64,000 bases of DNA, taken from the NCBI GenBank assembly GCA_024399135.1, contig JAKSHY010000009.1, positions 38,288 through 102,287 of the forward strand. The letters run 5' to 3'. Below, piece after piece: positions 1 to 8,633 of this stretch. This DNA comes from Lachnospiraceae bacterium. Its GTDB lineage: Bacteria > Bacillota > Clostridia > Lachnospirales > Lachnospiraceae. A program made the position numbers and the translations under genes. The notes under the pieces were generated by a model. The model had not been told where the DNA came from and made no database searches. It saw only the letters and a program-made list of their open reading frames with translations. Each line of letters starts with the position of its first letter. Within the stretch, counting starts at the first letter, position 1.

Positions 1-143
1 GCATATCCGGCAGGCTTAATAACCATGCATCCTTTAACATTAGAGTAATCAATGAGCTCTGCCTTCTTAACAACGTCTGTATACCATTGCGCGAAGTCTT
101 CATTCATGGAAGTAATTGCTTCAACTAACTTTTTTTCTGCCAT
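1..143 (-). CDS. proS: Prolyl-tRNA synthetase, N-terminal part (cut by window edge)
   Basis: Only the first 47 or so codons are in the window; the gene runs off the left edge. The visible N-terminus ([12 protein letters not shown], then [15 protein letters not shown] and [11 protein letters not shown]) matches the archaeal/eukaryotic-type ProS found in many Lachnospiraceae, not the long bacterial type with an editing insert. The enzyme charges tRNA-Pro in the cytoplasm. The ATG at 141-143 has a good upstream Shine-Dalgarno (AGGAGGCC). The leader is only about 50 nt from the predicted promoter, too short for a T-box. Family assignment rests on this short piece. Confidence 0.85.
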   Translation of the reverse strand, partial: MAEKKLVEAITSMNEDFAQWYTDVVKKAELIDYSNVKGCMVIKPAGY

Positions 144-192
144 TTTGGCCTCCTATTTTAATCTCTTCAAGAGAATATAATCTAACTAATAT

Positions 193-222
193 ATTGTACG
201 AATAATTATAGGCTTTGTCAAA
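193..222 (-). promoter_or_regulatory. Sigma-A-type promoter of proS
   Basis: On the minus strand a perfect -35 TTGACA (217-222) is followed after 18 bp by TACAAT (193-198). The predicted start lies about 40 nt upstream of the proS ATG. The preceding gene ends at 234, so proS seems to have its own promoter. Confidence 0.6.
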
Positions 223-233
223 GCTCTATAGTC

Positions 234-1748
234 TTATTCCTGCGACATTTTAAGGCTCATTCCCATACCAAGTAAAATGAAAATGAATGGGGTATTAAGT
301 ATCTGTGAAAAAGATATGAGATTATGCACAATATATGTGAATGCTGCTAGAGTTGTACACCATATCATGTTGTTTTTATGTTTTTTCAGGGTATCGAAAA
401 TGAAAGATGCGAAAATTCCAAAATATGTTATAACTCCTAAAATTCCACCGTTTACTAATACGGTTAAAGGTTCGGAATGTGCATTAGCCAGTCTGTCACC
501 TGGCCAGTAAGACACAATCTCATCAGCAATATCTCTAATATTATAAAGATATGCGCTAAGACAGTCCGGTCCTATTCCGAAAATCATATTTTTAACAGGC
601 ATCCTTCCAAAACCTTTTATTGAAATCTTATAAGCTTCACCTCTTCCATGGCCAAATGCTTCATTGAATTTTAGTAAGCCATTGTCAATATTCAGAATGC
701 CTTTAGTATTTAATATTCCCATAACTATCCAGAAAATTAGTAACGAAAAAATAGATATAAATATGCCTTTGTATACCACTGTCATTTTTTTATATTCTTC
801 ATTCTTATTTAAAATCCAATACAAAAATACAGAAAGTATCAGCATATAGAGTGTAATATTAGTCGAGGTCATAACTCCACACAATCCATCTGAATCATAG
901 TTATATCCATCCAAAATATACCTTAAGAATCTGACAATCTGTGCTCCAAGAGACCATAAAATCATAATAAGAGCAACATCCTTAAGTCTTATCACATTTT
1001 TGTATGCCATAACAATCAATCCTATAAAAAGTGCTATATCAAACAAAAATACACTTTCAGAACCTTGTGCGAAACCTGCCATAAATGAAACAATTGAAAA
1101 AACTAATAATAAATAGCTCTTTATTCTCCAGCCATTTTCTTTAAGCTCACATAAAAACAAAGAAACACCTACAGGTGTAAGTACTGAATAATATCCCATA
1201 AGCCAGTTAATGTTTCCTATAGTAGATATAAACGATGGAGCTCTTACCTCCAACGGAATAATATATAATGAAAATCTGTCAAGAATAGCAAGAACATAGA
1301 CAATAAATGCCGCTATCAACGCTGCATAAATTACAAATTCACTAAAATCCCATAGCCTTGAAATCAATATATATAGGAATAAATATATCAGAATCGTAAC
1401 AAGCCCCATGAACCATCCCTGGGTTCCTAAAAGAGCTTCTTCTCTATAATCCGAAATAAAAAAAGAAATTACCGTGAAGGTTAAAAATAAAAGTACGAAT
1501 CCATCTGTTTTATTAAAATTTTTAAAGCTTTTAATCAGTAAAATTGCACCTGTTAATAATAACAAAAGTACACCTCCTATGGAGGTGTACAAATAAAATT
1601 TGAACTTGCTTTCATCAATACCTACATATCCATTATTCATATAAAGTGGATATATAACGAACATGATGAGCAAATATGCTGTTGCTATAAGTGTTGTTAA
1701 AGCCTTTGGGCTAAGTATATCTTTGTAAGAAGGCTTCAAAGATTTCAT
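234..1748 (-). CDS. O-antigen ligase/polymerase-like multispanning membrane protein
   Basis: About 504 residues with roughly 11 to 12 hydrophobic segments and a large loop near residues 375 to 435 (GHGRGEAYKISIKGF, then NMIFGIGPDC, then NAHSEPLTVLVNGG). That loop pattern is typical of the Wzy/WaaL O-antigen ligase superfamily, which joins or polymerises lipid-linked glycans on the outer face of the membrane. Substrate is unknown; in a Gram-positive this is probably a teichuronic-, capsule- or wall-glycan. I prefer the ATG at 1748, which has AAAGGG upstream, over a TTG at 1766. Either start overlaps the end of the upstream pseudouridine synthase gene by 38 to 56 bp, so translation may be coupled. 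No other glycan genes are adjacent. Confidence 0.7.
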   Translation of the reverse strand: MKSLKPSYKDILSPKALTTLIATAYLLIMFVIYPLYMNNGYVGIDESKFKFYLYTSIGGVLLLLLTGAILLIKSFKNFNKTDGFVLLFLTFTVISFFISDYREEALLGTQGWFMGLVTILIYLFLYILISRLWDFSEFVIYAALIAAFIVYVLAILDRFSLYIIPLEVRAPSFISTIGNINWLMGYYSVLTPVGVSLFLCELKENGWRIKSYLLLVFSIVSFMAGFAQGSESVFLFDIALFIGLIVMAYKNVIRLKDVALIMILWSLGAQIVRFLRYILDGYNYDSDGLCGVMTSTNITLYMLILSVFLYWILNKNEEYKKMTVVYKGIFISIFSLLIFWIVMGILNTKGILNIDNGLLKFNEAFGHGRGEAYKISIKGFGRMPVKNMIFGIGPDCLSAYLYNIRDIADEIVSYWPGDRLANAHSEPLTVLVNGGILGVITYFGIFASFIFDTLKKHKNNMIWCTTLAAFTYIVHNLISFSQILNTPFIFILLGMGMSLKMSQE

Positions 1749-2433
1749 CCTCAGGGTCCCTTTCAAAGGTCATTTCTTCGCCTGTCATAGGATGTCTGAA
1801 TCTAAGCTTATGTGCACATAATGCAAGATTCCTACAGGCAGAGTCTTTACTAAAATCCTTTGACTTCATACTACCATACTTTCCATCTCCAAGTATAGGT
1901 ATACCTGCATTTGAAAGCTGAACTCTTATCTGATGATGACGACCTGTAATAAGCTTGATTTCAAGTAATGTAGCCTCGACATTCTCCTCAAGAGCAACCA
2001 AGGTTTTAACAACTCGGTATTCCAAGGCCGCTTTTTTAGCCTCTGGAAAATCCTCTTTAACTACGTAAGACATATTGGTTCGACCATCCTTATAAAGATA
2101 ATCTATCAGTACATCCTTCGTATTCTTTGGCTTACCCATCACTATTGCATAATAGTATTTCTGGATTTCTCCTGTATCTAACTGATGAGAAAGCATTGCT
2201 GCTGCCGTTTTCGTCTTGGCAAATACTAAGAGCCCACATACTGGCTGATCCAATCTATGAATCAGGCCAAGATATGGTTCTTTTTTTATTCCATTTTGCT
2301 TATTAAACTTGTGAATATAGTTTTTTAGTTCTGAAACCATATCCTGCTGACCAACTCTTGATGTCTGAGTTGCTATTCCCGCAGGCTTGTATGCCACAAT
2401 TATATGGTCATCTTCATATATGATATTCTTCAT
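1711..2433 (-). CDS. RluA-family pseudouridine synthase
   Basis: 240 residues. The catalytic motif HRLDQPVCGLLVFAKT holds the conserved Asp that attacks the target uridine, and HHQIRVQLSNAGIPILGDGKYG is the second family signature. There is no S4 domain in front, so it resembles the short RluA/YlyB-like branch. It isomerises uridine to pseudouridine in rRNA or tRNA; the exact position cannot be told. It starts 2 bp after the araD stop and overlaps the next membrane protein gene, so it probably rides on the ara transcript. Confidence 0.85.
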   Translation of the reverse strand: MKNIIYEDDHIIVAYKPAGIATQTSRVGQQDMVSELKNYIHKFNKQNGIKKEPYLGLIHRLDQPVCGLLVFAKTKTAAAMLSHQLDTGEIQKYYYAIVMGKPKNTKDVLIDYLYKDGRTNMSYVVKEDFPEAKKAALEYRVVKTLVALEENVEATLLEIKLITGRHHQIRVQLSNAGIPILGDGKYGSMKSKDFSKDSACRNLALCAHKLRFRHPMTGEEMTFERDPEDEIFEAFLQRYT

Positions 2434-2435
2434 TC

Positions 2436-3137
2436 TTACTGAACACTCTGACCATAGTATGCATTAGCACCATGCTTACGATAGTAATGCTTATCCTGGA
2501 GCTCCTGTGGTGCAGGTTTGATGTCCTTGTTGATAGTTTCTGCACGATATGCCATCTTGGCAACTTCCTCTAAAACTACTGCATTGTGAACTGCATCATG
2601 TGCGTTCTTTCCCCATGCGAAAGGACCATGATTCTTACATAATACAGCTGGAACTGCCATGATTTCTTTATTCATAGCCTTGAATTCATTAACTATCAGG
2701 TGTCCTGTATTCTCTTCATATGCTTCGTCAATTTCTTCCTTAGTCAGGCATCTAAGACATGGAACCTCTCCATAAATATAATCTGCATGTGTAGTTCCGT
2801 AGCAAGGAATAGATCTTCCAGCCTGAGCCCAGCTTGTAGCATATGAACTGTGTGTATGAACAACACCACCAATTTCTGGAAATGCCTTGTATAACTCTAA
2901 ATGTGTTGCTGTATCAGATGAAGGATTATATTTTCCCTCAACCTTTTCTCCATCAAGGTTCATTACAACCATATCTTCAGGTGTTAATTTTTCATAATCC
3001 ACACCTGATGGTTTAATAACGAACAGTCCTGATTCTCTATCAATTCCACTAACATTTCCCCATGTGAAGGTTACTAATCCATATTTAGGAAGAAGCATGT
3101 TAGCTTCATATACTTCCTTTTTTAATTCTTCTAGCAT
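2436..3137 (-). CDS. araD: L-ribulose-5-phosphate 4-epimerase
   Basis: 233 residues, the normal length for this class II aldolase-like enzyme, which converts L-ribulose 5-phosphate to D-xylulose 5-phosphate. The zinc ligands are visible as H94 and H96 in [12 protein letters not shown] and H170 in [10 protein letters not shown], with D75 in [11 protein letters not shown]. It lies 35 bp behind the ribulokinase gene, which fixes its role in L-arabinose breakdown. The isomerase araA is not in the window. Confidence 0.93.
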   Translation of the reverse strand: MLEELKKEVYEANMLLPKYGLVTFTWGNVSGIDRESGLFVIKPSGVDYEKLTPEDMVVMNLDGEKVEGKYNPSSDTATHLELYKAFPEIGGVVHTHSSYATSWAQAGRSIPCYGTTHADYIYGEVPCLRCLTKEEIDEAYEENTGHLIVNEFKAMNKEIMAVPAVLCKNHGPFAWGKNAHDAVHNAVVLEEVAKMAYRAETINKDIKPAPQELQDKHYYRKHGANAYYGQSVQ

Positions 3138-3172
3138 GATTATTTTCCTCTTCTTTCAATTTTGGTCGAAAC

Positions 3173-4765
3173 TTACATTTTAAGAGCAGCTTTTTCAGCC
3201 TCAAGACCACGCATATATTTGTCCATGAACTTATCGAAGCCTTCTACTGCATCTTTTTCAGGAGCAATCTTAGTTCCCTTATTTCCACCGAAAATTGAAC
3301 TGTTAAGGAAATCCTGTAAGGTAGCATCGGCATTAGCTTTCTTATAATCTGCAAATAATGCAAGTAAAGCCATTCCCCATGGTCCACCTTCTCCTGCTGT
3401 CTCCATTACTGAAACAGAAGTGTTCATAGCTGCTGCTGCAATTGACTGACCAACCTTTGGAGTTTTAAACAATCCGCCATGACCAAACATTTCATCACAC
3501 TTAACACCCTCTTCCTTGAACATTAAATCAAGTCCGTGCTTAAGTGCTGCAAGTGCAGAATAAATATGCATTCTCATGAAGTTAGGAAGTGTGAAGCTGT
3601 CCTCTGCCTTACGAACGAACATAGGAGCTCCTGCATCAAATCCTGTAACTGGTTCTCCAGAGAAGTAGTTGTATGAAATCAAACCACCACAATCAGGATC
3701 ACCCTTCATTGCTATATTGAATAATGTTGTATATAAAGTATTCTTATCTACCTTGTTTCCAAGTGCCTCTGATACTTCATCAAAGAGATTAACCCATGCA
3801 TTAATGTCAGATGTACAGTTGTTACAATGAACCATTCCAACTAATGCGCCATCTGGTGTAGTAACCAAATCGATTTCAGGATATACCTTCGATAATTCCT
3901 TCTCGAGTACTACCATAGCGAAAATGGATGTACCTGCAGATACATTACCTGTTCTTACACCAACAGAATTAGTAGCTGTCATACCTGTTCCAGCATCACC
4001 CTCTGGAGGAGCAAGCATAATTCCTTCTTCTAATTCACCTGAAACATCAAGCTTCTTAGCACCCTCCTTAGTTAATACGCCTGCACATTCACCTGCAGAA
4101 AGTACCTTTGGTGAAATTCCTCTAAGATTCCAGCTAAAGCCTTCACCCTTAACTAATTCATCAAAAGTCTTAATCATATTCTCATCGAAATCACCAGTCT
4201 TAATATCTATAGGATACATACCAGAAGCATCACCTACTCCAAGTACCTTCTCTCCTGTTAACTGCCAGTGAACATATCCTGCAAGTGTTGTGAAGTATGC
4301 AATATCCTTACAATGAGGTTCTTTATTTAAAATAGCCTGATAAAGATGTGCGATACTCCATCTTTGAGGAATATTATAATTGAAAGCTTCTGTTAATTTA
4401 GTAGAAGCTTCTTCTGTGATAGTATTTCTCCATGTACGGAAAGGAACTAATAAATTATCATCCTTATCAAAAGCAAGATAACCATGCATCATAGCTGAAA
4501 AACCGATTGATGCATACTTCTTAACTGTTACACCGTACTTTTCCTTAACATCCTTTAATAAATCAGAATAACAATCCTGAACACCACCCCATACTGCATC
4601 GAGTGAATATGTCCATACACCATTTTCGAACTGATTTTCCCACTCATGAGAACCAGATGCTAAAACTGTACCCTTCTCATCAATCATGATTGCTTTGATT
4701 CTGGTAGAACCAAACTCAATACCTAGATAAGTCTTCCCATCAATAATTAACTGTTTTGCGTCCAC
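3173..4765 (-). CDS. araB: Ribulokinase-like FGGY carbohydrate kinase
   Basis: 530 residues of the FGGY kinase fold. The N-terminal phosphate-binding strand reads [17 protein letters not shown] (residues 13 to 29) and the C-terminal domain carries the [14 protein letters not shown] signature. The family also contains xylulo- and glycerokinases; the immediate araD neighbour supports L-ribulose as substrate. A strong Shine-Dalgarno (CAGGAGGTC) precedes the ATG. It is first in an araB-araD-rluA transcript. Confidence 0.85.
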   Translation of the reverse strand: MDAKQLIIDGKTYLGIEFGSTRIKAIMIDEKGTVLASGSHEWENQFENGVWTYSLDAVWGGVQDCYSDLLKDVKEKYGVTVKKYASIGFSAMMHGYLAFDKDDNLLVPFRTWRNTITEEASTKLTEAFNYNIPQRWSIAHLYQAILNKEPHCKDIAYFTTLAGYVHWQLTGEKVLGVGDASGMYPIDIKTGDFDENMIKTFDELVKGEGFSWNLRGISPKVLSAGECAGVLTKEGAKKLDVSGELEEGIMLAPPEGDAGTGMTATNSVGVRTGNVSAGTSIFAMVVLEKELSKVYPEIDLVTTPDGALVGMVHCNNCTSDINAWVNLFDEVSEALGNKVDKNTLYTTLFNIAMKGDPDCGGLISYNYFSGEPVTGFDAGAPMFVRKAEDSFTLPNFMRMHIYSALAALKHGLDLMFKEEGVKCDEMFGHGGLFKTPKVGQSIAAAAMNTSVSVMETAGEGGPWGMALLALFADYKKANADATLQDFLNSSIFGGNKGTKIAPEKDAVEGFDKFMDKYMRGLEAEKAALKM

Positions 4766-5009
4766 TTTGACCTCCTGAAAAATATAATATTATTCATTAT
4801 GTCCAAACCTACTAATATGTTAAATCCATAGTGGTATAATAGGCAAGTGTTTTTTATAACTAAAGGTATATTGATGTTTATTGGAAATTTTCAAAAATTT
4901 CAAGAATTTAATCAGAAAAATTTTAATCGAAAATAATAGCCATTTTTTTGCAATGTTTCGTATAATTAAACAAATAACAAAAACAATTTAATTTTAGGAG
5001 GATTACAAT
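4766..5009. promoter_or_regulatory. Divergent intergenic region between araB and a small double-glycine peptide gene
   Basis: 244 bp of AT-rich DNA. On the plus strand an extended -10 (TGGTATAAT, TATAAT at 4835-4840) and a second TATAAT at 4961-4966 could serve the small peptide gene. Towards araB the best -35-like hexamer is TTGGAC about 40 bp before the ATG, without a well-placed -10. I saw no AraR-type palindrome and no clear catabolite-response element. Confidence 0.4.
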
Positions 5010-5324
5010 ATGAATAATAATTATGAATCAAATAACAAAGAAAATATAGAATTAAATGAATTAACCGATGCTGAAATTAGTGAAGTTGATGGTGGAAGAA
5101 GAGATAAGGCTGCAGAACGCAGAAATGCGGATAAGTTAGCGGCTACAAAAGAGCTTAGAAAAACAGGTATACATCCTGGATGCGGAGGAAAGATAATAAA
5201 TCACGAAAATATAAATGCTAATTGGTACAAATGCGAAAAGTGTCTGGAAGAGCATGAGCGTTTAGGAGATTTTTTGTCTATTAGTGCACTACGTACCAGA
5301 CATATACTTCCTAGGCGTATATAA
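5010..5324 (+). CDS. Small protein with a double-glycine leader and a zinc-ribbon core
   Basis: 104 residues. Residues 18 to 29 (LTDAEISEVDGG) match the bacteriocin/peptide leader pattern at every key position: L at -12, T at -11, E at -8, I at -7, V at -4 and Gly-Gly at -2/-1. Cleavage would leave 75 residues that begin RRDKAAERRNADK and contain HxxC (H55, C58) and CxxC (C75, C78), a likely zinc ribbon, with a basic tail (RTRHILPRRI). A strong Shine-Dalgarno (TTAGGAGG) lies 9 bases before the ATG. Leaders like this are normally processed by C39-peptidase ABC exporters, none of which is in the window. I do not recognise the mature part and assign no function. Confidence 0.75.
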   Translation: MNNNYESNNKENIELNELTDAEISEVDGGRRDKAAERRNADKLAATKELRKTGIHPGCGGKIINHENINANWYKCEKCLEEHERLGDFLSISALRTRHILPRRI

Positions 5325-5338
5325 TCCCTTATTTAAAC

Positions 5339-5401
5339 AAAAAATGGTATATGAAATTGCGCTTCTTTAAAAGAATATGCTGTTTCATATACCATTTTTT
5401 T
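5339..5401. terminator. Bidirectional intrinsic terminator between convergent genes
   Basis: An 18-base arm at 5339-5356 (A-tract, then TGGTATATGAAA) pairs with TTTCATATACCA plus a T-tract at 5383-5401. The A and T tracts flank a 12-bp stem, so it can stop transcription from both the peptide gene and the response regulator gene, whose stop codon abuts it. Confidence 0.85.
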
Positions 5402-6089
5402 ACACCTTAAATCGGTATCCCACACCCCAAATGGTTTCAATATATTGAGGGTTCGCGCTGTCGAATTCAACCTTTTCTCTTATCTTCTTGATATGAACTG
5501 TTACTGTTGCAATATCTCCAATTGATTCCATATCCCAAATTTCACGGAATAATTCGTCTTTAGTAAATACATGGTTAGGATGCTCAGCAAGAAAGGTAAG
5601 TAAATCAAATTCTTTTCCTGTGAATGCTTTTTCAACACCATCAACCCATACTCTTCTGGCTGTCTTATCAATTTTGATTCCACGAATTTCTATAATATCA
5701 TTCGATTCAACCGTCTTACTAACTAATCTTTCGTATCTGGCTAAATGAGCTTTAACACGGGCTACCAGCTCACTTGGACTAAAAGGCTTGGTCATATAAT
5801 CATCAGCTCCAAGACCAAGACCTCTTATTTTGTCTATATCTTCCTTTTTAGCAGATACCATAATGATAGGAATATTTTTCTTCTCTCTGACCGTTTTACA
5901 GATTTCGAATCCATCAATTCCTGGAAGCATTAAATCAAGAACTATCAGATTATAATTATCATTCAGTGCTGCATCTAATCCTTCTTCTCCATCATTTTTT
6001 ATTTCTACCTCGAAATCACTTAATTCAAGATAATCCTTTTCAAGCTCTGCAATTGCTTCTTCATCCTCAATAATTAATATTCTACTCAT
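5400..6089 (-). CDS. OmpR/PhoB-family response regulator
   Basis: About 229 residues from the ATG at 6089, which has AAAGGA upstream; an earlier in-frame start at 6113 is less likely. The receiver domain (residues 1 to 115) has the acidic pair in IIEDEE, phospho-acceptor D52 in LIVLDLMLPG and the Lys of TKPFSP. The C-terminal winged helix (about 130 to 228) ends in IETIWGVGYRFKV. It overlaps the 3' end of the histidine kinase gene by 8 bp, so the two form a cognate pair. The target genes are unknown. Confidence 0.93.
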   Translation of the reverse strand: MSRILIIEDEEAIAELEKDYLELSDFEVEIKNDGEEGLDAALNDNYNLIVLDLMLPGIDGFEICKTVREKKNIPIIMVSAKKEDIDKIRGLGLGADDYMTKPFSPSELVARVKAHLARYERLVSKTVESNDIIEIRGIKIDKTARRVWVDGVEKAFTGKEFDLLTFLAEHPNHVFTKDELFREIWDMESIGDIATVTVHIKKIREKVEFDSANPQYIETIWGVGYRFKV

Positions 6090-7242
6090 ATATATTATCC
6101 TTTCCCTGGTCATGTGCTTCGTATTTTCTGAACACTATATGCATACATGTTCCTTCATTCTCTTTTGATGTTGCCCAGATATATCCGCCGTGGTCTTCTA
6201 TTATCTTTTTAACTATTGAAAGACCAATTCCGCTTCCACCCTGTGAAGAATTTCTGGAAGAATCTGTTCTATAGAATCTTTCGAAAATATTAGGAAGGTC
6301 TTTTGCTGAAATACCATTTCCATTATCCTCAATTTCTATTCTTATAGAATCAGCGTCATCGAGGATTCTCATATCTATTTCCAATCCTCTTTGCCTGCTT
6401 TTATATTTTATTGAGTTACTTATTATATTATTAACTACTCGCTTTAACTGTTCCGGGTCAGCAATGATTCTTGTATCAGGTGGAGTCAGGTTAGAATAAT
6501 CAAGTTTAACTCCCTTTGACTCTAAATCCATTCCAACCTCTTCAACGCAATCACCAAAATACGCTGCGACATTAAGACTATGAAAATGATACGGAATTCT
6601 GTTCGTATCAATTCCTGAATAAACCGTAAGCTCATTAATAAGACGGTCCATATCATTGGCCTTGTTGTATATAGTTCTTATATATTTGTCCATCTTCTCC
6701 GGAGTATCAGCAACTCCATCCATTATTCCTTCAACATAGCCTTTTATTGAAGTAATCGGCGTTTTTAAATCATGTGAAATATTACTCACAAGCTCCTTAT
6801 TCTGATTTTCTGTATAAATTTTCTCATCCGCAGACTCCTTAAGCCTGAGCCTCATATCCTCGTAATTTCTGTATAGAGAACCTATTTCACCATCCATACT
6901 TTCAGGTAATCTGTATTCTAAATTGCCCTCTGCAATATTCTGCATTGCAATGTTAAGCTGATTAATCGGATTAAAAACACCCTTAGCTATCCATAATGTG
7001 AGAGCTATCGATGTGATAACCAGGATTACTATTATTGCAACAGCCATGCATATGAACATAGTCCTCGCAAGCTGTGGCGAAAAGAGCATATCCATCGCAC
7101 CTTCCTCAGTAAGCTCCATCATTGCGTTGTGTCTAAGCTTTAATAAAACTCTTCCGATTATCACGAAAGCGCCAACTGTTAAAAGAACAGGCAATATGAT
7201 AATTGTTAAAAATGTGATCTGTAGTCTTGTTTTTAATTTCAT
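6082..7242 (-). CDS. Membrane sensor histidine kinase (HAMP-HisKA-HATPase)
   Basis: 386 residues. Two hydrophobic segments (about 8 to 32 and 62 to 88) enclose a very short extracytoplasmic loop of roughly 30 residues, so it may sense within the membrane. A HAMP region follows, then HisKA with H157 in NISHDLKTPI, and a HATPase domain with N, G1 (DNGNGIS) and G2 (GGSGIGLSIVKK) boxes. It pairs with the response regulator that overlaps its 3' end. The start has no Shine-Dalgarno; an extended -10 (TGGTATATT) ends 6 nt before the ATG, which suggests a leaderless mRNA. Confidence 0.92.
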   Translation of the reverse strand: MKLKTRLQITFLTIIILPVLLTVGAFVIIGRVLLKLRHNAMMELTEEGAMDMLFSPQLARTMFICMAVAIIVILVITSIALTLWIAKGVFNPINQLNIAMQNIAEGNLEYRLPESMDGEIGSLYRNYEDMRLRLKESADEKIYTENQNKELVSNISHDLKTPITSIKGYVEGIMDGVADTPEKMDKYIRTIYNKANDMDRLINELTVYSGIDTNRIPYHFHSLNVAAYFGDCVEEVGMDLESKGVKLDYSNLTPPDTRIIADPEQLKRVVNNIISNSIKYKSRQRGLEIDMRILDDADSIRIEIEDNGNGISAKDLPNIFERFYRTDSSRNSSQGGSGIGLSIVKKIIEDHGGYIWATSKENEGTCMHIVFRKYEAHDQGKDNIYE

Positions 7243-7319
7243 AAATTTAATATACCATAGATATTTTTAAACCATTAGGAAACAATTCGTTAAATCTATT
7301 AAAAAAATATAAAGATATT

Positions 7320-8588
7320 TCAGGCTCTGTGGCCTCCTATCTGATTATTTCTTTCCATTGTCGTTCCCGCTTCTTCTAAATTCATTCCCTTTAATATGGC
7401 ATTTTTTCCATAGCGGGATTTTACTTCAAGCACTGCATTTTGAATCTTACGATTTTTTTCTTTTAATTCCTCTTTCTCAGTAGTGTCGAATATGCTTAAC
7501 TGCTGATAATCCTCAACTCTCACACAGTTCGCAGTCACATACATTCTGCGTATGGGATATTCTTTAATTAATATATCCTCATAAAGCTTCGAAATAGCCG
7601 GAATTAAAACAACATCTGCATTAGTTTCATCAAGCAAAGATATAGTTCCATGAGCTGCTTCTTCTTCAATGTAACCCGCGTATCCTATATGCAGGGTAAA
7701 GGATTTACTTACTAAATGCTTGGAAACCATATCAAGGCACAGTATATCCATCATCTCTTTAACGATAAGCTTCCCTTCTTCAAAAGAATAATCTCTTGGA
7801 AGCACCTGTCCTTGTGAAATTGAATTAGTATCAGATTTATATTTTTTGATATCTTCAATAGTAACAGATTCTCTACCCCAGGCATGATCTATCAAAAGTT
7901 CTGCATCTATCCCGAATAATTTATATAAAAAATCCTCGTCAGCCTCCGTAATATCCTTCATGGTGAATATTCCGTAGGAGTTAAGACGCATCATCGTCTT
8001 TTTTCCAACTCTCCAAAAATCTGTTAATGGCGTGTGATTCCAGAGAGTTTTCTTATAGCTTTCTTCATCAAGCTCCCCTATGAAATCTGGTGAATGTTTG
8101 GCCGTAATGTCCAGTGCAATTTTCGTTAAATATAAATTCGTTCCTATACCACAGGTTGCTCTTATATGAAGTTCTTCATATATATCTTTAGTAATTTTCT
8201 TCCCAAGTTCCTTGGCACTCATATTGTACAAAGGGAGATAATCCGTAATATCCATAAAGGCTTCATCTATGGAATATACATGTATATCATCCTTCGAAAT
8301 ATATCTTAAATAAATCTTATATATCTTCGCAGCGTAATCTATATATAACTGCATTCTTGGTGTTGCTGCTATATATTCAACATTTTTTGGTATTTCGAAA
8401 ACTCTGCATCTTGAACTTATTCCCATGGCTTTCATAGGCGGAGTAATAGCAAGGCATATCGTCTTATCACTTCTCGTTAGATCTGCAACTATTAAGTTGG
8501 TAGTCATAGCATCTAACCTTCTTTCAGCACACTCTACTGACGCATAGAAGCTTTTCAGGTCGATACAAAGATATACTCGTTCGCTCAT
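7320..8588 (-). CDS. Y-family DNA polymerase, YqjW/UvrX-like
   Basis: 422 residues from the ATG at 8588. Catalytic carboxylates are visible in CIDLKSFYASVE near the N-terminus and in YSIDEAFMDIT. The little-finger part ends with a beta-clamp-binding peptide, QLSIFD. The sequence is closer to the Firmicute UmuC-like PolY2 group than to Pol IV. It copies damaged DNA with low fidelity. It is divergent from dinB across a 45-bp gap that holds a LexA-like palindrome, so both are likely SOS-induced. No Shine-Dalgarno precedes the ATG; TATAAT ends 6 nt upstream. Confidence 0.88.
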   Translation of the reverse strand: MSERVYLCIDLKSFYASVECAERRLDAMTTNLIVADLTRSDKTICLAITPPMKAMGISSRCRVFEIPKNVEYIAATPRMQLYIDYAAKIYKIYLRYISKDDIHVYSIDEAFMDITDYLPLYNMSAKELGKKITKDIYEELHIRATCGIGTNLYLTKIALDITAKHSPDFIGELDEESYKKTLWNHTPLTDFWRVGKKTMMRLNSYGIFTMKDITEADEDFLYKLFGIDAELLIDHAWGRESVTIEDIKKYKSDTNSISQGQVLPRDYSFEEGKLIVKEMMDILCLDMVSKHLVSKSFTLHIGYAGYIEEEAAHGTISLLDETNADVVLIPAISKLYEDILIKEYPIRRMYVTANCVRVEDYQQLSIFDTTEKEELKEKNRKIQNAVLEVKSRYGKNAILKGMNLEEAGTTMERNNQIGGHRA

Positions 8589-8600
8589 AATATAATTATA

Positions 8601-8614
8601 CAAACATTTGTTTG
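8601..8614. promoter_or_regulatory. LexA-like SOS operator between two Y-family polymerase genes
   Basis: CAAACATTTGTTTG is a 14-bp dyad fitting the Gram-positive SOS box pattern CRAAC-N4-GTTYG. It lies between the two outward-facing -10 boxes (8595-8600 minus, 8622-8627 plus), where a repressor would block both genes. Assignment to LexA is by motif and by the nature of the genes. Confidence 0.75.
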
Positions 8615-8633
8615 CTTATGCTATACTTAAATC

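Noticed and set aside
144..233. T-box upstream of proS
   Set aside because: The leader is about 50 nt after a good promoter and has no T-box core sequence or antiterminator.
5010..5324. Complete bacteriocin locus
   Set aside because: Only the leader fits; no exporter, immunity or modification gene is adjacent, so the leader alone is reported.
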